Below are positions 28,686 through 38,600 of a stretch of 64,000 nucleotides of DNA, in pieces; position 1 is the first letter of the stretch, and each line of letters opens with the position of its first letter. The position numbers and the translations under genes were made by a program. Source of the DNA: Paenibacillus hexagrammi (GTDB taxonomy: Bacteria > Bacillota > Bacilli > Paenibacillales > NBRC-103111); assembly GCF_021513275.1 (NCBI RefSeq), contig NZ_CP090978.1, forward strand, positions 4,092,001 to 4,156,000. The letters run 5' to 3'. Below the pieces are notes generated by a model, which worked only from the letters and a program-made list of their open reading frames with translations, was not told the origin of the DNA and made no database searches.

Positions 28686-28877
28686 CAAAAAAGCCAACCA
28701 GCGTTCCCTGATTGGCTACATATCCGTATATTTTTGATTTCATTAGCACATATCTCCGATATATGCGGTCTATCCGTGCCCCCGTTACGGGAGGCCGGAA
28801 CTAATTTCTTGGATGGTTTGATTCGGGATTCTACCCCTCGGACATTCAACTTCTTTTCAACTTTTATATAAAATTCA
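28686..28877 (-). ncRNA. Candidate structured RNA of about 190 nt with its own promoter and terminator
   Basis: On the minus strand a TATAAT at 28889-28884 (with a weak -35 near 28910) precedes a segment with a 7-bp closing stem (AUGUCCG at 28845-28839 with CGGAUAU at 28726-28720). Inside are hairpins built on GGG/CCC, CCUCCCG/CGGGGG and a 9-bp GCAUAUAUC/GAUAUGUGC stem. A strong terminator (28717-28686, AGCCAAUCAG stem, then six U) ends it. No reading frame fits. I do not recognise it as a known riboswitch or as 6S RNA. It could regulate nothing nearby, because the next minus-strand gene has its own promoter. Confidence 0.45.
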
Positions 28878-29034
28878 AATTGTATTATAATGGACTAAGC
28901 TACTATGGTTCAGCTAACAATACATACATCTATGGAATGCATGTACAATAGGTAACAACATCTAGCACAACGGATTACAACGATTTCATTGGGCAACGCA
29001 TAACATTTTCTTTAATATTTAAGAGTAACCGTTC

Positions 29035-29061
29035 AAGGGAAGCATCATCTCTGCTTCCCTT
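29035..29061 (+). repeat. 10-bp perfect inverted repeat ahead of the lipoprotein gene
   Basis: AAGGGAAGCA and TGCTTCCCTT flank a 7-base loop, 26 bp before the ATG at 29088. It may be a 5'-leader hairpin or a weak terminator. Confidence 0.55.
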
Positions 29062-29087
29062 CCAATTATTATACGGAGGTAAATCAT

Positions 29088-29918
29088 ATGATTGTAAGAA
29101 AAGTGATATTTGCATTCACTATTTCGCTACTCGTAAACGGTTGTTCAAATTTATCACAAGACATTGATGACAGTAAAAATACTTCAACTAATTCAGCAGT
29201 TGTAGTTACAAGTAGTTCGGAACTTCCCACAAGATTTAGTTTAGACAGTATAAGAAAAGCCTTTAAAGAATATATCAATTATCGACTATGGTTTTATCCA
29301 GATGAAACAGAAAAACAATTTAATTTTGAACCCTATATTGGAAAAGAGATTACAACTGAGGTGCGAGTATATGAATCGAACCCCCAGAACATCTATATTC
29401 ATACAGAAATAGGAGATTGGTTAGCCAAGATTGTCTACGCAAATGGATTTGTATACTGTGATGGATTTATAAGGCAAGAAGATACGAACATTTACCCTAA
29501 AGGGGATTATAAAAAGGTGGATACTTTAAAAATAAAAGTGGAGCCCCCGCATAAGCCGAACTACGGGACTTCTCATCGTAAAGATAAAATGATTCAAGCT
29601 GCGGTAGATTACGCAGAACATTTGTGTAAGGATTTTGAAAATGGAACAGAATCGGAATTATGGAAAGACTCCAAAGTTTATATCGTTGATTTTTATGAAT
29701 ATGAGAATGTAATCAACGTTTGGTTTGTTAGACAAGACGGATTTGCTTCGTATACTCCAGTGCAGGTAACTGAGAGTAATAATGAATTTACAACGCAGGG
29801 AATAAAAGGTTTCGACATTCCAAACATTCGAAAGTTAGATAAGAAGGATAACGAAACTTATTTCTTCGAGAAACAAATCGGAGACACTATTAAGTCGTAT
29901 TGCCCGGGTAATACTTGA
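29088..29918 (+). CDS. Hypothetical lipoprotein
   Basis: 276 aa on the plus strand, start ATG 29088 with GGAGG 8 bp upstream. The signal peptide MIVRKVIFAFTISLLVNGC has its lipobox cysteine at residue 19, so the protein should be anchored outside the membrane. The rest is soluble and charged with several Tyr/Trp-rich strands (YINYRLWFYPDETEKQFNFEPY, VINVWFVRQDGF). I do not recognise a family. Its A/T-rich composition and opposite strand set it apart from its neighbours, which may mean separate acquisition. Confidence 0.7.
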   Translation: MIVRKVIFAFTISLLVNGCSNLSQDIDDSKNTSTNSAVVVTSSSELPTRFSLDSIRKAFKEYINYRLWFYPDETEKQFNFEPYIGKEITTEVRVYESNPQNIYIHTEIGDWLAKIVYANGFVYCDGFIRQEDTNIYPKGDYKKVDTLKIKVEPPHKPNYGTSHRKDKMIQAAVDYAEHLCKDFENGTESELWKDSKVYIVDFYEYENVINVWFVRQDGFASYTPVQVTESNNEFTTQGIKGFDIPNIRKLDKKDNETYFFEKQIGDTIKSYCPGNT

Positions 29919-29934
29919 TGCCAGGCACCATTCT

Positions 29935-30447
29935 TCACGGTCGTTCAGCTTGAAAAATTGGCCCCTCCACTCCAAACAATTCCTCCAGGTAATTTTTTAA
30001 TGGTTTTTGAAGTGTGTCTACAATCGCCGCGATGATACTTGTTGCCAAAATGCTCATTAGACTTAGTGATATTGGCCCCGCTGCGTCATCACCTGAGATT
30101 TTAGAAATCACCTTTAAGCTTACGATCATGAACACAGAGAATAAGATAAATGTAAAAGCACATTTTTTTATAATCTTTAAAGATGTAAGAGATAACTGGG
30201 AGAAAGCATTGTTCCTTTCGATATAGGTTAATAGTTTAAATACTTGATACAACGCAACAGAAAACGAAATGCAACATCCATACGCGCATACTAATAGAGG
30301 ATATATTGAGTAATCCCCACCTGGATGTGCTTTTACATCTTTAATGGTTAACACAGGTATCCAATACATACACAAAATAAGCAATGCAATTCCAATCAGA
30401 AAAATAATGACCTTCAGGAAAGTGGTTGAACCTTGTTTACCATTCAT
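29935..30447 (-). CDS. DUF2975-type four-helix membrane protein
   Basis: About 170 aa from ATG 30447 (GAGGTG box 6 bp upstream). Four hydrophobic segments are visible (VIIFLIGIALLILCMYWIPV; LLVCAYGCCISFSVALYQVF; CAFTFILFSVFMIVSLKVI; LMSILATSIIAAIVDTL) with YIERNNAFSQLSLTSLKIIKKC between the second and third, the pattern of DUF2975 proteins. These are often followed by a small Cro-like repressor gene, but none is present here. Its function is unknown. Confidence 0.7.
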   Translation of the reverse strand: MNGKQGSTTFLKVIIFLIGIALLILCMYWIPVLTIKDVKAHPGGDYSIYPLLVCAYGCCISFSVALYQVFKLLTYIERNNAFSQLSLTSLKIIKKCAFTFILFSVFMIVSLKVISKISGDDAAGPISLSLMSILATSIIAAIVDTLQKPLKNYLEELFGVEGPIFQAERP

Positions 30448-30595
30448 ATAAAGCACCTCACTGATTTAATGATGAAATGACCTTAACATATTATTTATTG
30501 TTTTACAATAAAAAAATGTTGTTTTAAATAATATTATTATTGTTATTATAAAATGCAGCCTTCATACATCCAGAGAATTTGCCTGATTAATGTCT

Positions 30596-30667
30596 GTGAA
30601 TCAAAAAAAGCAATATGCAATGACCCATCCGGGTGACAATTGCATATTGCTTTTTCATTGATTCATT
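30596..30667. repeat. 71-bp inverted-repeat element, copy A
   Basis: GCAATATGCAATG and CAATTGCATATTGC form a long hairpin flanked by A and T runs, so it can terminate transcription in both directions. The whole element, including the flanking GTGAATCA and TTGATTCATT, recurs at 35481-35551 with only a few changes. Here it abuts the stop of the GIY-YIG gene. Confidence 0.8.
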
Positions 30668-31023
30668 TAGTTGAATAAAACCTTGTCTACATTGTATTTG
30701 GCCCTGTATGTATTCACGATATAGGTTTCGTAGATTTCTCTTTCAACCGGGTCTTCAACTACACAAACCTCAATTTTTGTTACTTCATTTCTATTGTTTT
30801 TGATAGGCGACACTGTATCCTCAAAATGCTTTTTGATTCTTGGGCGCAGCTTCCTTGCTTTACCTACAAACAATAGCTCATCTTTGTTGTTATAAAACAT
30901 AAAGATGCCGCCCTTTTCCCTGGTAATCAAGTGGAAATCAGTAAAACCGTAAATATGGCTAAGCTCCGGAGCATCCTGCTTCAAAATGGTAACATCCGGT
31001 GTAGGAATGGTTATGTTGATCAC
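30667..31023 (-). CDS. Small GIY-YIG nuclease-superfamily protein
   Basis: 118 aa, GTG start. GGIFMFYNNKDELLFVGKA corresponds to the GIY...YIG core (here GIF...FVG), followed by KLRPRIKKHF with the conserved Arg and later PVEREIYETYIVNTYRAKYN with the metal-binding Glu. This resembles the UvrC-type GIY-YIG module as a stand-alone protein. The substrate is unknown. The first tyrosine is replaced by phenylalanine, so activity is uncertain. Confidence 0.7.
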   Translation of the reverse strand: MINITIPTPDVTILKQDAPELSHIYGFTDFHLITREKGGIFMFYNNKDELLFVGKARKLRPRIKKHFEDTVSPIKNNRNEVTKIEVCVVEDPVEREIYETYIVNTYRAKYNVDKVLFN

Positions 31024-31111
31024 GTTTGTTCACGTCCTCATTCTATATAGGTCTACATACTATCACAGTCGCCGCGGCAAACTATTCCTTATTTTCTCAA
31101 TTGCCTCAATA

Positions 31112-31297
31112 CTACTCTTTGGCCTTCTCACTTTTGCTGCCCTCTGACTTTGCTGCGGCTTCCGCGGCTGCTTTAAGTCCCTTGCTCTTATAAGGCTTAG
31201 GAGTGCTCTTAGCTCGATTGGCGCTTGCTTGCCAACGGTTCCAGCCCTTTTTATCCGTCCCTCTGCCTGTACCGCCTTTACCCTTTGCTTTACTCAT
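31112..31297 (-). CDS. Small basic protein, unknown
   Basis: 61 aa, very rich in Lys, Gly, Ala and Ser (begins MSKAKGKGGTGRGTDKKGW). The TGGAG box lies 7 bp before the ATG. It has no hydrophobic segment and is probably disordered and nucleic-acid binding, judged only from charge. I do not recognise a named family. Confidence 0.6.
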   Translation of the reverse strand: MSKAKGKGGTGRGTDKKGWNRWQASANRAKSTPKPYKSKGLKAAAEAAAKSEGSKSEKAKE

Positions 31298-31322
31298 GTG
31301 TTCACTCCATTACGTTGTGTAT

Positions 31323-31763
31323 CTACTTCTTCAGTAACGAGGCCCACGTCGCTTCAAGCCATTGATCAAAATCAGCCCCCTTGTCACCTTCGTAAGTATC
31401 ATAGACATCGCTTCTCATTTTTTGTAACTTCATCTTAAATTCTTCGAACGTATGGCCATCTGGTAAACTCTTCTTAATTCTCACCAAAATTTTACCTGTA
31501 CCTTTTATCAAGTCACCTATTTTCCTTGATGGCAGCTTGACATCTTCCCCCAATGCCTTGAGCTTGCGATAGGCTGCCTCTTGGATCGGATAAACAGCAT
31601 CATTGTTCATCAAACGCGTTAGGATATGAATACTTTGTTCATCATTAAATTGACCTAACGCTTCAACTGCTGCCAAACGTTCTCTCCAATTGGATGTTCG
31701 ATTGGCTGATTTCTTTAATTCTTCGAAATTCTCGGGGATTTCATTCGTAAGTTCAATGTTCAA
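31323..31763 (-). CDS. HEAT-repeat protein
   Basis: 146 aa, TTG start behind AAAGGAG. The alpha-helical repeat pattern is visible in WRERLAAVEALGQFNDEQSIHILTRLMNNDAV and YPIQEAAYRKLKALGED. HEAT repeats serve as protein-binding scaffolds; the partner is unknown. It is 25 bp upstream of the small basic protein gene, possibly in one transcript. Confidence 0.7.
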   Translation of the reverse strand: MNIELTNEIPENFEELKKSANRTSNWRERLAAVEALGQFNDEQSIHILTRLMNNDAVYPIQEAAYRKLKALGEDVKLPSRKIGDLIKGTGKILVRIKKSLPDGHTFEEFKMKLQKMRSDVYDTYEGDKGADFDQWLEATWASLLKK

Positions 31764-31913
31764 CGGATTTTGGCTCCTTTTTGACTGCTGAAACTATGGA
31801 TGATAAGTTTCATTGATTAGACTGATGTTACACCTTTTTGGGGATGAATGCCACTCTTTATTGACCATCCTACCAAACATTCTGAAATAACTGGTCTCTT
31901 ATCATTCACCTGC

Positions 31914-33152
31914 TCAATACCAACTTGTAAATACAGAAGAAGCCCCATATGCTAGCGGAATTGCAGCTCCGATCATAAGTAACGGCCCCCACCAGGTGAA
32001 GAAGGAGATTCCCACACATAAGCTGATTACTATCAGCGCCGGCAGTACTAATATAGGAATTGCAGACTGAAGAGCTTGATGTTTAGCAGTGTCCTGTATA
32101 GAAAAAAGCGTCAGAAACGGAGCCGCTAATTCATCTTTACAAAACGATTTCCGCCAAAATACCAATAGACATGCGGCAAGGATCCAAATCGTAATTTTAA
32201 GAGCAACTGGCAAAATAAACATAGTTGCGCTGATCGCAGCGACGAACTGTATCGTATACTTCCACTGTGTACCATTTCTAAAAAAGGATTTCGTTAATAG
32301 ATCAGCGATTCCGCTAACAGCCCCTTTCCCCTTGAACAAGCGCTGCGATTTGCTGAATAAAAGGGGATTCTTCCGTGTTGGTTTTCTTTTTCGCTCAAGA
32401 ACACGGATTAACATCAACGAGACAATTCGCATCCGCGAATCTCGTTCTCTGGCAATATCTGCGAAGAAGGCACCTTTCTCTTGCAGCCGTATTTTACTTA
32501 AGAAGACAACCAGTATCAGAAAAAGAAGAATAACCATCCAGCTATAGAGAGTGGTATGACTAACCTCCTCCACTAACGCTTGATACAAGAAGAATAGTCC
32601 CACAAACACTACAATCCTGAGCATCCAAAGCAAAATGCCTTTTAAACGAAGCGCAAGCAATTGGCGAAGCAAGCCTACATTCAGTTTTAGCAAATAAGTA
32701 AGCAGCCCTAAACAAATAACTTGTACCACGCTAAAGGAATACGTTTGATTCAATAATGGAAGAAATACGAGCACCAGTATGATCGTCGTGATGCCCTGTA
32801 ATACAAGTGAGTATCTATAGCCAAGCAGCATGATATGCCGAAACCAATTCTGATTCTGCCTGAGAAAAAGCTGGTCCCCCTCCTCAACAAAGTATCGAAT
32901 GGTTCCTAGCCAAGTAAATACATAGAAAACCGTTGCAATCATGGACATCGATATGGAGCCAAACCAAGATGGCTGAGCCGCCCACCACGAGTAATATTGA
33001 TAGCCTGCCAAAATCAACAGAGGAATAACAAAATAGATCGCTATAACCCAATCCACAGCCATTCGCAATGCCCGATACTGAAAATGCCAATCCGAACGCA
33101 CTCTTCGCGTGAAAACCTGAAAGCTGCTCTTCAAGCCAGTGTCCCCCCTCAT
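31914..33152 (-). CDS. ecsB: ABC transporter permease, EcsB-like
   Basis: 412 aa with about ten hydrophobic segments. The start ATG overlaps the stop of the ATPase gene (ATGA, 4 bp), which is typical translational coupling. Length and order match EcsAB of Bacillus, where EcsB is about 408 aa. The soluble stretch between helices contains KSQRLFKGKGAVSGIADLLTKSFFRNG, a pattern I associate with EcsB. Ecs is linked to protein secretion and regulated proteolysis (family knowledge), but the transported substrate is not known. Confidence 0.72.
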   Translation of the reverse strand: MRGDTGLKSSFQVFTRRVRSDWHFQYRALRMAVDWVIAIYFVIPLLILAGYQYYSWWAAQPSWFGSISMSMIATVFYVFTWLGTIRYFVEEGDQLFLRQNQNWFRHIMLLGYRYSLVLQGITTIILVLVFLPLLNQTYSFSVVQVICLGLLTYLLKLNVGLLRQLLALRLKGILLWMLRIVVFVGLFFLYQALVEEVSHTTLYSWMVILLFLILVVFLSKIRLQEKGAFFADIARERDSRMRIVSLMLIRVLERKRKPTRKNPLLFSKSQRLFKGKGAVSGIADLLTKSFFRNGTQWKYTIQFVAAISATMFILPVALKITIWILAACLLVFWRKSFCKDELAAPFLTLFSIQDTAKHQALQSAIPILVLPALIVISLCVGISFFTWWGPLLMIGAAIPLAYGASSVFTSWY

Positions 33153-33862
33153 AGTAACGAATGGAAGCAGTCGAACAAAGGAGCGTCAGGCATGCCGCAT
33201 TGCTTCTGTATGTCCTGCAGTGTTCCATTAGCCACCAATCTGCCACCTGAAAGAAGCACAAACGAAGTGCAAATCCGTTCCGCTGTATCTAACACATGGG
33301 TACTCATCAGAATGCCTGCGCCGCGCTTGCGCTCCTCGTCCAACATCGATATGAAATCTTTAATCGCTTTCGGATCCAACCCAATGAAAGGCTCGTCTAC
33401 AATATACACATCCGGTTTATTCAAAAATCCAAGAATCAGCATAATTTTCTGCTGCATCCCTTTTGAAAACTTTCCGGGCAGCTGATGCTTCGCATCCAAC
33501 AGTCGGAACCGGTGCAAGAGATCGTCTGCACGCTCCAGGAAAACCGTTCGGTCCAGATCGTAGACGGAAGCAGCAAACTCCATATGCTCCCATAACGTCA
33601 ACTCTTCATACAAAATCGGATGCTCCGGAATATACGCATAGCTTTTCCGTTCACCCTTAAAGGAGATTTCACCCTTAAAATCCTTTAATAAACCAAGGAT
33701 GCTCTTCATCGTCGTGCTCTTGCCAGCTCCATTAGGACCTAACAAACCCACCAGTTCACCTTGCTTCACATCAAAATGAATCTGTTTAATCGTATCCGGA
33801 TTTTCATCGTACCCGGCCTGATCGATATGTACTTCTAATACAGCTACTTGTTCTTTGGACAT
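33149..33862 (-). CDS. ecsA: ABC transporter ATP-binding protein, EcsA-like
   Basis: 237 aa. Walker A is GPNGAGKST, the signature is FSKGMQQK, Walker B is VYIVDEPF with the catalytic Glu, and the H-loop is STHVLDTAER. It pairs with the overlapping EcsB-like permease gene. Its short size and single domain fit an exporter ATPase. Confidence 0.82.
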   Translation of the reverse strand: MSKEQVAVLEVHIDQAGYDENPDTIKQIHFDVKQGELVGLLGPNGAGKSTTMKSILGLLKDFKGEISFKGERKSYAYIPEHPILYEELTLWEHMEFAASVYDLDRTVFLERADDLLHRFRLLDAKHQLPGKFSKGMQQKIMLILGFLNKPDVYIVDEPFIGLDPKAIKDFISMLDEERKRGAGILMSTHVLDTAERICTSFVLLSGGRLVANGTLQDIQKQCGMPDAPLFDCFHSLL

Positions 33863-33963
33863 TCATGGTCACGTTCCCTTCTACCTTCATCATATATCAC
33901 GAATCTTCCCTTTTCCAACCATGTATCCTGAATTATGTATTTCTACCAAATACGATGGGATCT

Positions 33964-34125
33964 TCATTCTCAATTCAACGAGCCGCTAATGTCGCCAGCT
34001 TCAGCTTCATCCCTTTATTCGAAAAAGGATTCGATCGCTTTGATCAATCCGATGGTGCCGATGGAGATCAAATCTTTCAGGTCTTCATTTGTGTTTTCAA
34101 ATATAGCTTCCTTAGCTTAATATGT
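33964..34125 (-). pseudogene. sigK: Decayed sigK 5'-fragment ending at the skin recombination core
   Basis: The minus strand encodes [19 protein letters not shown] and IKAIESF, then after a frameshift LATLAAR, a stop where Cys is expected, and IENE. This is sigma-K region 2. Similarity to sigK stops right at GAGAATGA (TCATT on the plus strand at 33964-33968). That is the position where skin elements recombine in Bacillus sigK (core AATGA). The sequence beyond is unrelated. A less clear upstream part of the fragment may reach about 34190. Confidence 0.7.
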
Positions 34126-34477
34126 ATCAGTGCCCGGTTCTTGAAGAATCGAATGACGGCCCGTTCCGAGCATATCTTTTTCCTTATTTTTGACTAGGAT
34201 CGGGTATCGGTATGTGATCGGTCCGTGTAGCTACTCCGCCGTGCCATAGATCACATGGTAATCCTCGCTCCCCGTGTCATCACAGGACCATGTAAAGTGA
34301 TAGATGCCGTCACGCTTGAGAACTATTTTAATCCAGTATAGTTAGCAAGAGAGGGAATCACAGCTCGTGAGTGACTGAATTCTTTATCATCTTAGGCACA
34401 TGTACAGTCAAATAGTTATTAACCCACATAGCATGATTTACGAATAAATATAACCTTCTAAAAGGAAGTGGATTTCA

Positions 34478-34759
34478 ATGTTTTTTATCCCACAACCGCT
34501 GGTTTACATGAGGCAACCACAATCTCCTCCACCTGCATTCATTCCCCCAAAACCAGAGATATCATACGTAGTTGACTGTTTATATGAATACACATATGTC
34601 TGGCTCTTAAATGGAGACAATTTTTGGTTTTATCCAACTCGAGTAGAATACGGTGAAATTTCAGGATATAGATGGAACGGAGCATTTTGGATGTTTTATG
34701 GCATTGATCCAAGAATAATTGATGTCGTTGCTTGCCCCCCAATTCCTACCCTATACTGA
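34478..34759 (+). CDS. Small aromatic-rich conserved protein
   Basis: 93 aa, ATG behind AAAGGAAG. A proline-rich N-terminus is followed by YVWLLNGDNFWFYPTRVEYG, then YRWNGAFWMFYGIDPRIIDVVAC. This pattern (FWFYPT, GYRW, FGID) resembles a small protein family of unknown function in Bacillus relatives. It has no membrane segment and is followed by its own terminator. Confidence 0.65.
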   Translation: MFFIPQPLVYMRQPQSPPPAFIPPKPEISYVVDCLYEYTYVWLLNGDNFWFYPTRVEYGEISGYRWNGAFWMFYGIDPRIIDVVACPPIPTLY

Positions 34760-34764
34760 AGAGA

Positions 34765-34796
34765 AAGGCAGCCGCTCGGCTGCCTTCTTTGTTTTT
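34765..34796 (+). terminator. Terminator after the small aromatic-rich gene
   Basis: AAGGCAGCC and GGCTGCCTT form a stem with a 4-base loop, followed by a T-rich run; it starts 6 bp after the stop codon at 34759. Confidence 0.85.
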
Positions 34797-34969
34797 TGAG
34801 CTTATGTATCCCGTTAACGTAATGAAACACCTTCATACCTTCTATGTATGTCGAAAACTATAATGATTTTCACAATATTTGGTTTATTGAACTGTTCCAG
34901 ATGTCTGTGTCAAGTTCTACGCTCCAAAATATACTACTGTATTACTTTACAGAAGGTGGTTGATAAACA

Positions 34970-35342
34970 TTGAAGTGTAGTAGATTGAAGCTTAGCAGTC
35001 CAACAGTCAATCGTGTTCGGCACATTATGTCTGGTGTTACGTCTATTAATCGGGGGCATCAACATCTGTTCTTGAACTCGTCAGACGTCGTCGTACTAGT
35101 TCCCGGTTCGCACTTTCACACGTTTCACGGGGTGACTACAACGCAAAATGGACATCGGCATACGTACTCTGGTCGAAGCGGGCCTGTCAATCAACGGTGT
35201 TGGTCCACATGGTGGCGGTCCGAATCACTTTCACCGCTTCACGATTGTATTTAAACAAACAAACGGGCACACTCATACAGTAAGAGGTACAACTACCAAA
35301 AACAGATTTATCCCGAACAGTTCCCCCAATTCAATCTTATAA
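34970..35342 (+). pseudogene. YmaF-like His-rich protein, one frameshift
   Basis: TTG start 34970 with AAGGTGG upstream. The first frame has repeated histidine pairs (GHQHLFLN, SHFHTFHGVTTTQNGHRHTYSG), then breaks after GPVNQ near 35202. Ignoring one base there restores GVGPHGGGPNHFHRF and NGHTHTVRGTTT to 35342. The spaced HxH pattern and total length of about 124 aa match YmaF-family proteins, which are possible metal binders of unknown role. Confidence 0.62.
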
Positions 35343-35480
35343 ACACCTAAACAAACAAAAAGAGCCATACTCAACCAATACGAGCTTGTAGAATTTGAGG
35401 CGATGATTACACGCGGTTTTGTTGATATGGCAGGAAGAACAGTCGATTTGAAGTCCCGAGATTTTTGAACGTTTACCAGT

Positions 35481-35551
35481 GTGAATCAAAAAAGCAATAT
35501 GCAATGACCCATTTCGGTGACAATTGCATATTGCTTTTTCATTGATTCATT
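35481..35551. repeat. 71-bp inverted-repeat element, copy B
   Basis: Nearly identical to copy A at 30596-30667: the same GCAATATGCAATG hairpin and the same flanking GTGAATCA and TTGATTCATT. The differences lie mainly in the loop. Here it follows the YmaF-like gene. Confidence 0.8.
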
Positions 35552-35611
35552 AGTTTATTGACAGAGGTACAAATCGAATCCATAAAGAGATGCTGAGACT
35601 ATAAATAGTAA

Positions 35612-35661
35612 TAAAAAGTTAGCCCCAATAACAAGAATAACTTCATTCTTATTATTGGAGC
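35612..35661 (-). terminator. Terminator after the GH9 giant
   Basis: CCAATAATAAGAAT and ATTCTTGTTATTGG on the minus strand form a long stem, with a T run a few bases further on. It is 18 bp after the stop at 35679. Confidence 0.7.
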
Positions 35662-35678
35662 TCAAATTTACAATTTAG

Positions 35679-38600
35679 TTATTTATAATCCAGTATATGA
35701 TATGCAACATATGAAAGGTCATAAATATCCACCTTGTTGTCTCTATTCACATCTGACCTTTTGACCTTCTCCCAATCGATGTCTGTAGAATCCTTTCCAT
35801 AATTGTAAGCTACCATCGCAAGGTCTCCTACGCTTATATTTCCGTCGTTGTTTATGTCTGCGTAAGCTACTTGACTCATAAATACAATTACTGCACTATG
35901 AAGTGCCGCAACGGAGCTGTCTACCTGGGATTGTGTTGCATTAGAGTTATTGTATACTGACATGGCCGCATTTATAGCAGCACCGAAGATATCTTTTGCT
36001 TCCTGCGGATATTGTCCAAGCTGTGTTCCAACTACTGCCCCTGCATAGATGCTTTCAGCACTACTAATAGCAACTGCTAGGGCTGTCTTATCAATACCAT
36101 GTCCAGTTATCACTGAAGAAAGGAAGATATTTTTTGAACTATCCAAAGCGGTTACTTGATTGTCTACCTGTGCCTGTGTTGCACTGGTGTTGTCATAAAC
36201 AGCTTTTGCTGCATCTATAGCTGCCCTAAAGATATCCTTGGCTGTCTGTGGGTACTGGCCTGTCTGTGTGCCTACTACCGCATTGGCATAAAGGGTCTCT
36301 GCGCTACTTATAGATGCTGCAAGTTGAGCCTTATTAACCTCAGATGCTGTGCCTACTACAATGGTTTTACTGCTCAATACCGCCTCAACCTCTATTCCCT
36401 CAGGCGCAGTACCAAGCACCGCTTGGGTAACTGCAATATTTCCGGAAGCATTTGCTTTTGCCTTGAAGGTGACGTTGAGTATTGCCGCGCTTGGCGTACT
36501 CAAACCATCTGTGGCCACAGAAATAATTCTTACAGCGCCGGGAGTGGTTTTAGAGTCTACTACCGTGATATTGTTATTTGCACCTTCTACAGATACATAC
36601 TCGAAGATATTAGGGTCATAACCAAGTGAAATATCCTGAGCATAAACGTTTTGTGGCACACTGTCCAGACTGATTCCTACAATAAAGTTACTTGCAGGCG
36701 GTACAATGCTTGCTGCCGATATGTTTACTATAGGTTTAGTTTGATCTACTGGAGTTGTAGTCGTTGTAATTGTGTCGGCTGCTTTTCCAACTATGATCCA
36801 TTTGGCAGCGGTTTCGATACTGTAGCCTGTTTCGTCTGGCAGATAGTTGTAATCGTCAACGGCTTCAGGGAAGTCCGGCAGAACGTTCGCCGTACCGGCA
36901 ACGATACCACCAGCGATGAAATAACGGTCGGCACGGTTGCTGCCATAGCCGTGTTTCGATGATTTGGTTCCCACTCCAGACACCCAAGAGGTGTCGTTAT
37001 ACATATGTGTGCCCAAGATATAGTTCGCTGCGCTGAGCGTATATTTCTCGCTCACAATCTCAGGAAAATACTTGTTCAGGACGCTCATGCTAACACCTAT
37101 GTTGAGAACGCTGTCATTGCCGCCAGCTACCGGCACGCCAAACGGATTGGAGATCTGGCTGTCCAAGACAGGGAGATAATTGGTTAGAGCTTGCTTAAAT
37201 TGATTCTTGAAGTCTTCATCCATATAAGTAAGGACACGCGCAGCTTTCCATCCGTCCATTCCGAAGTTTACAGTACTCAGCTCAAGTGCCGAAACTTCCG
37301 TAATGAACTGCTTATATGTTTCCTTGTTGCCACTCGTGGCGATCAGGAGCTGCACAGCAGCCCTCCACTCAGCAGCAACCTGCGTTCCGCTAGTGACAAG
37401 TGTCTCTGTATTCCAAATCTTTTCCGCTGCTGTCAGGCAGCGAGCGGCAAGTGCGTCGTCAAAACCTTTGAGCGCATAGGCTGCCGATGCTAGCGCGGCT
37501 GCTGCATCATACTGCATTTCCACGTCCTTGGTACCGACAAAAGCAAATCTGTCGTCCAGCTTGCCAGATTTTAAGCCATATCTAGCGTCCGACGCGAGAG
37601 TACTGTCGTAAACGAAGCCGTCCGAAGCCTTCGAGGCGTCACCTGACTGTGCATATTGCTTCAGGGTAGGAACCTTCAGACCCTTGAATACGAATCCGAC
37701 ATTTTCAATTTGTCCTAATATCTGCAGGATTCCCTGCTTCACTTGCTGCTGAATATCATTAATTCCGTCCATTCTGTGCAGCTCAACGAAGCTGGATGCA
37801 TGATCCATTGTGAATGTGTCATAGTCTACACCAAACTCTTTAAATGCCAAAGCGAGATCCTGGATCACACTAAGGTTGCTCGCAGTATCAAGATCATAGC
37901 CGCTTGGATTGTACCATCCACCAACAGCCAATCCAGGAATATGCTCATAGGGTGCATAGGTAGAATCAGTTACAGTTCCCAAGTTCCATCCACCAAACCA
38001 CTGCATATTGAGCGGAGCTTGAAGCGCATCGTCTGCAAATGTCTGTTTATGCCAGATGCGGTAACTCTCGCGAACAGTCATATGATCCATATGGACAGCA
38101 AGGAAGTCACTGAGGGATGACTGCCATGATCTGTCATAAACGTTCTTTTTTATCATGAACGGATCAGTGCGTTCTCCAGCGTAACGGATTACGTACATAC
38201 CAGGATCTTTGACTGAGGAAAAGTCAAAATTTCTATAGGTATAACGTGCCAATGAAGTAGGTGCGCCAATCTCGCCGGAAAATATTTCCGTATAGGTACC
38301 ATCCATATTCAAACGGTCAACATAAGCTGTCGTTGGTGCGTTGAAGTTAGGATCAAGTTCGATTACGGCAACCTTTGAGAAATCCGTCGCATATCCAACC
38401 TGACTGTGAGCAACATTGGGTTTGCGGGTCCAATCCTGCTTTACGTCAGGGCTGATGTGCCATGTGATTTCGGTGGCGTTTGCTGGAATCATGGTGCGGA
38501 GTATAAACCAGCCGTCCTGTGTATTGTTGCGTCCGTCGAAGAGCGAGAGATCACCGCTGTCCGACGAAATGCGAATACGGTTTTCATTGTCCTCGGCGGC

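Noticed and set aside
28741-28860. Plus-strand reading of the RNA region as an IS605-type right end or guide-RNA scaffold
   Set aside because: No transposase or TnpB-like frame is nearby, and the promoter and terminator support a minus-strand transcript better.
34230-34345. Minus-strand stretch of about 33 codons ending GSEDYHVIYGTAE and a stop
   Set aside because: It looks protein-like and may be a gene remnant, but it has no start, no RBS and no recognisable family.
35403-35468. 21-codon plus-strand frame starting MITRGFVDMAGR
   Set aside because: No RBS or homolog known to me; probably chance or a tiny remnant.
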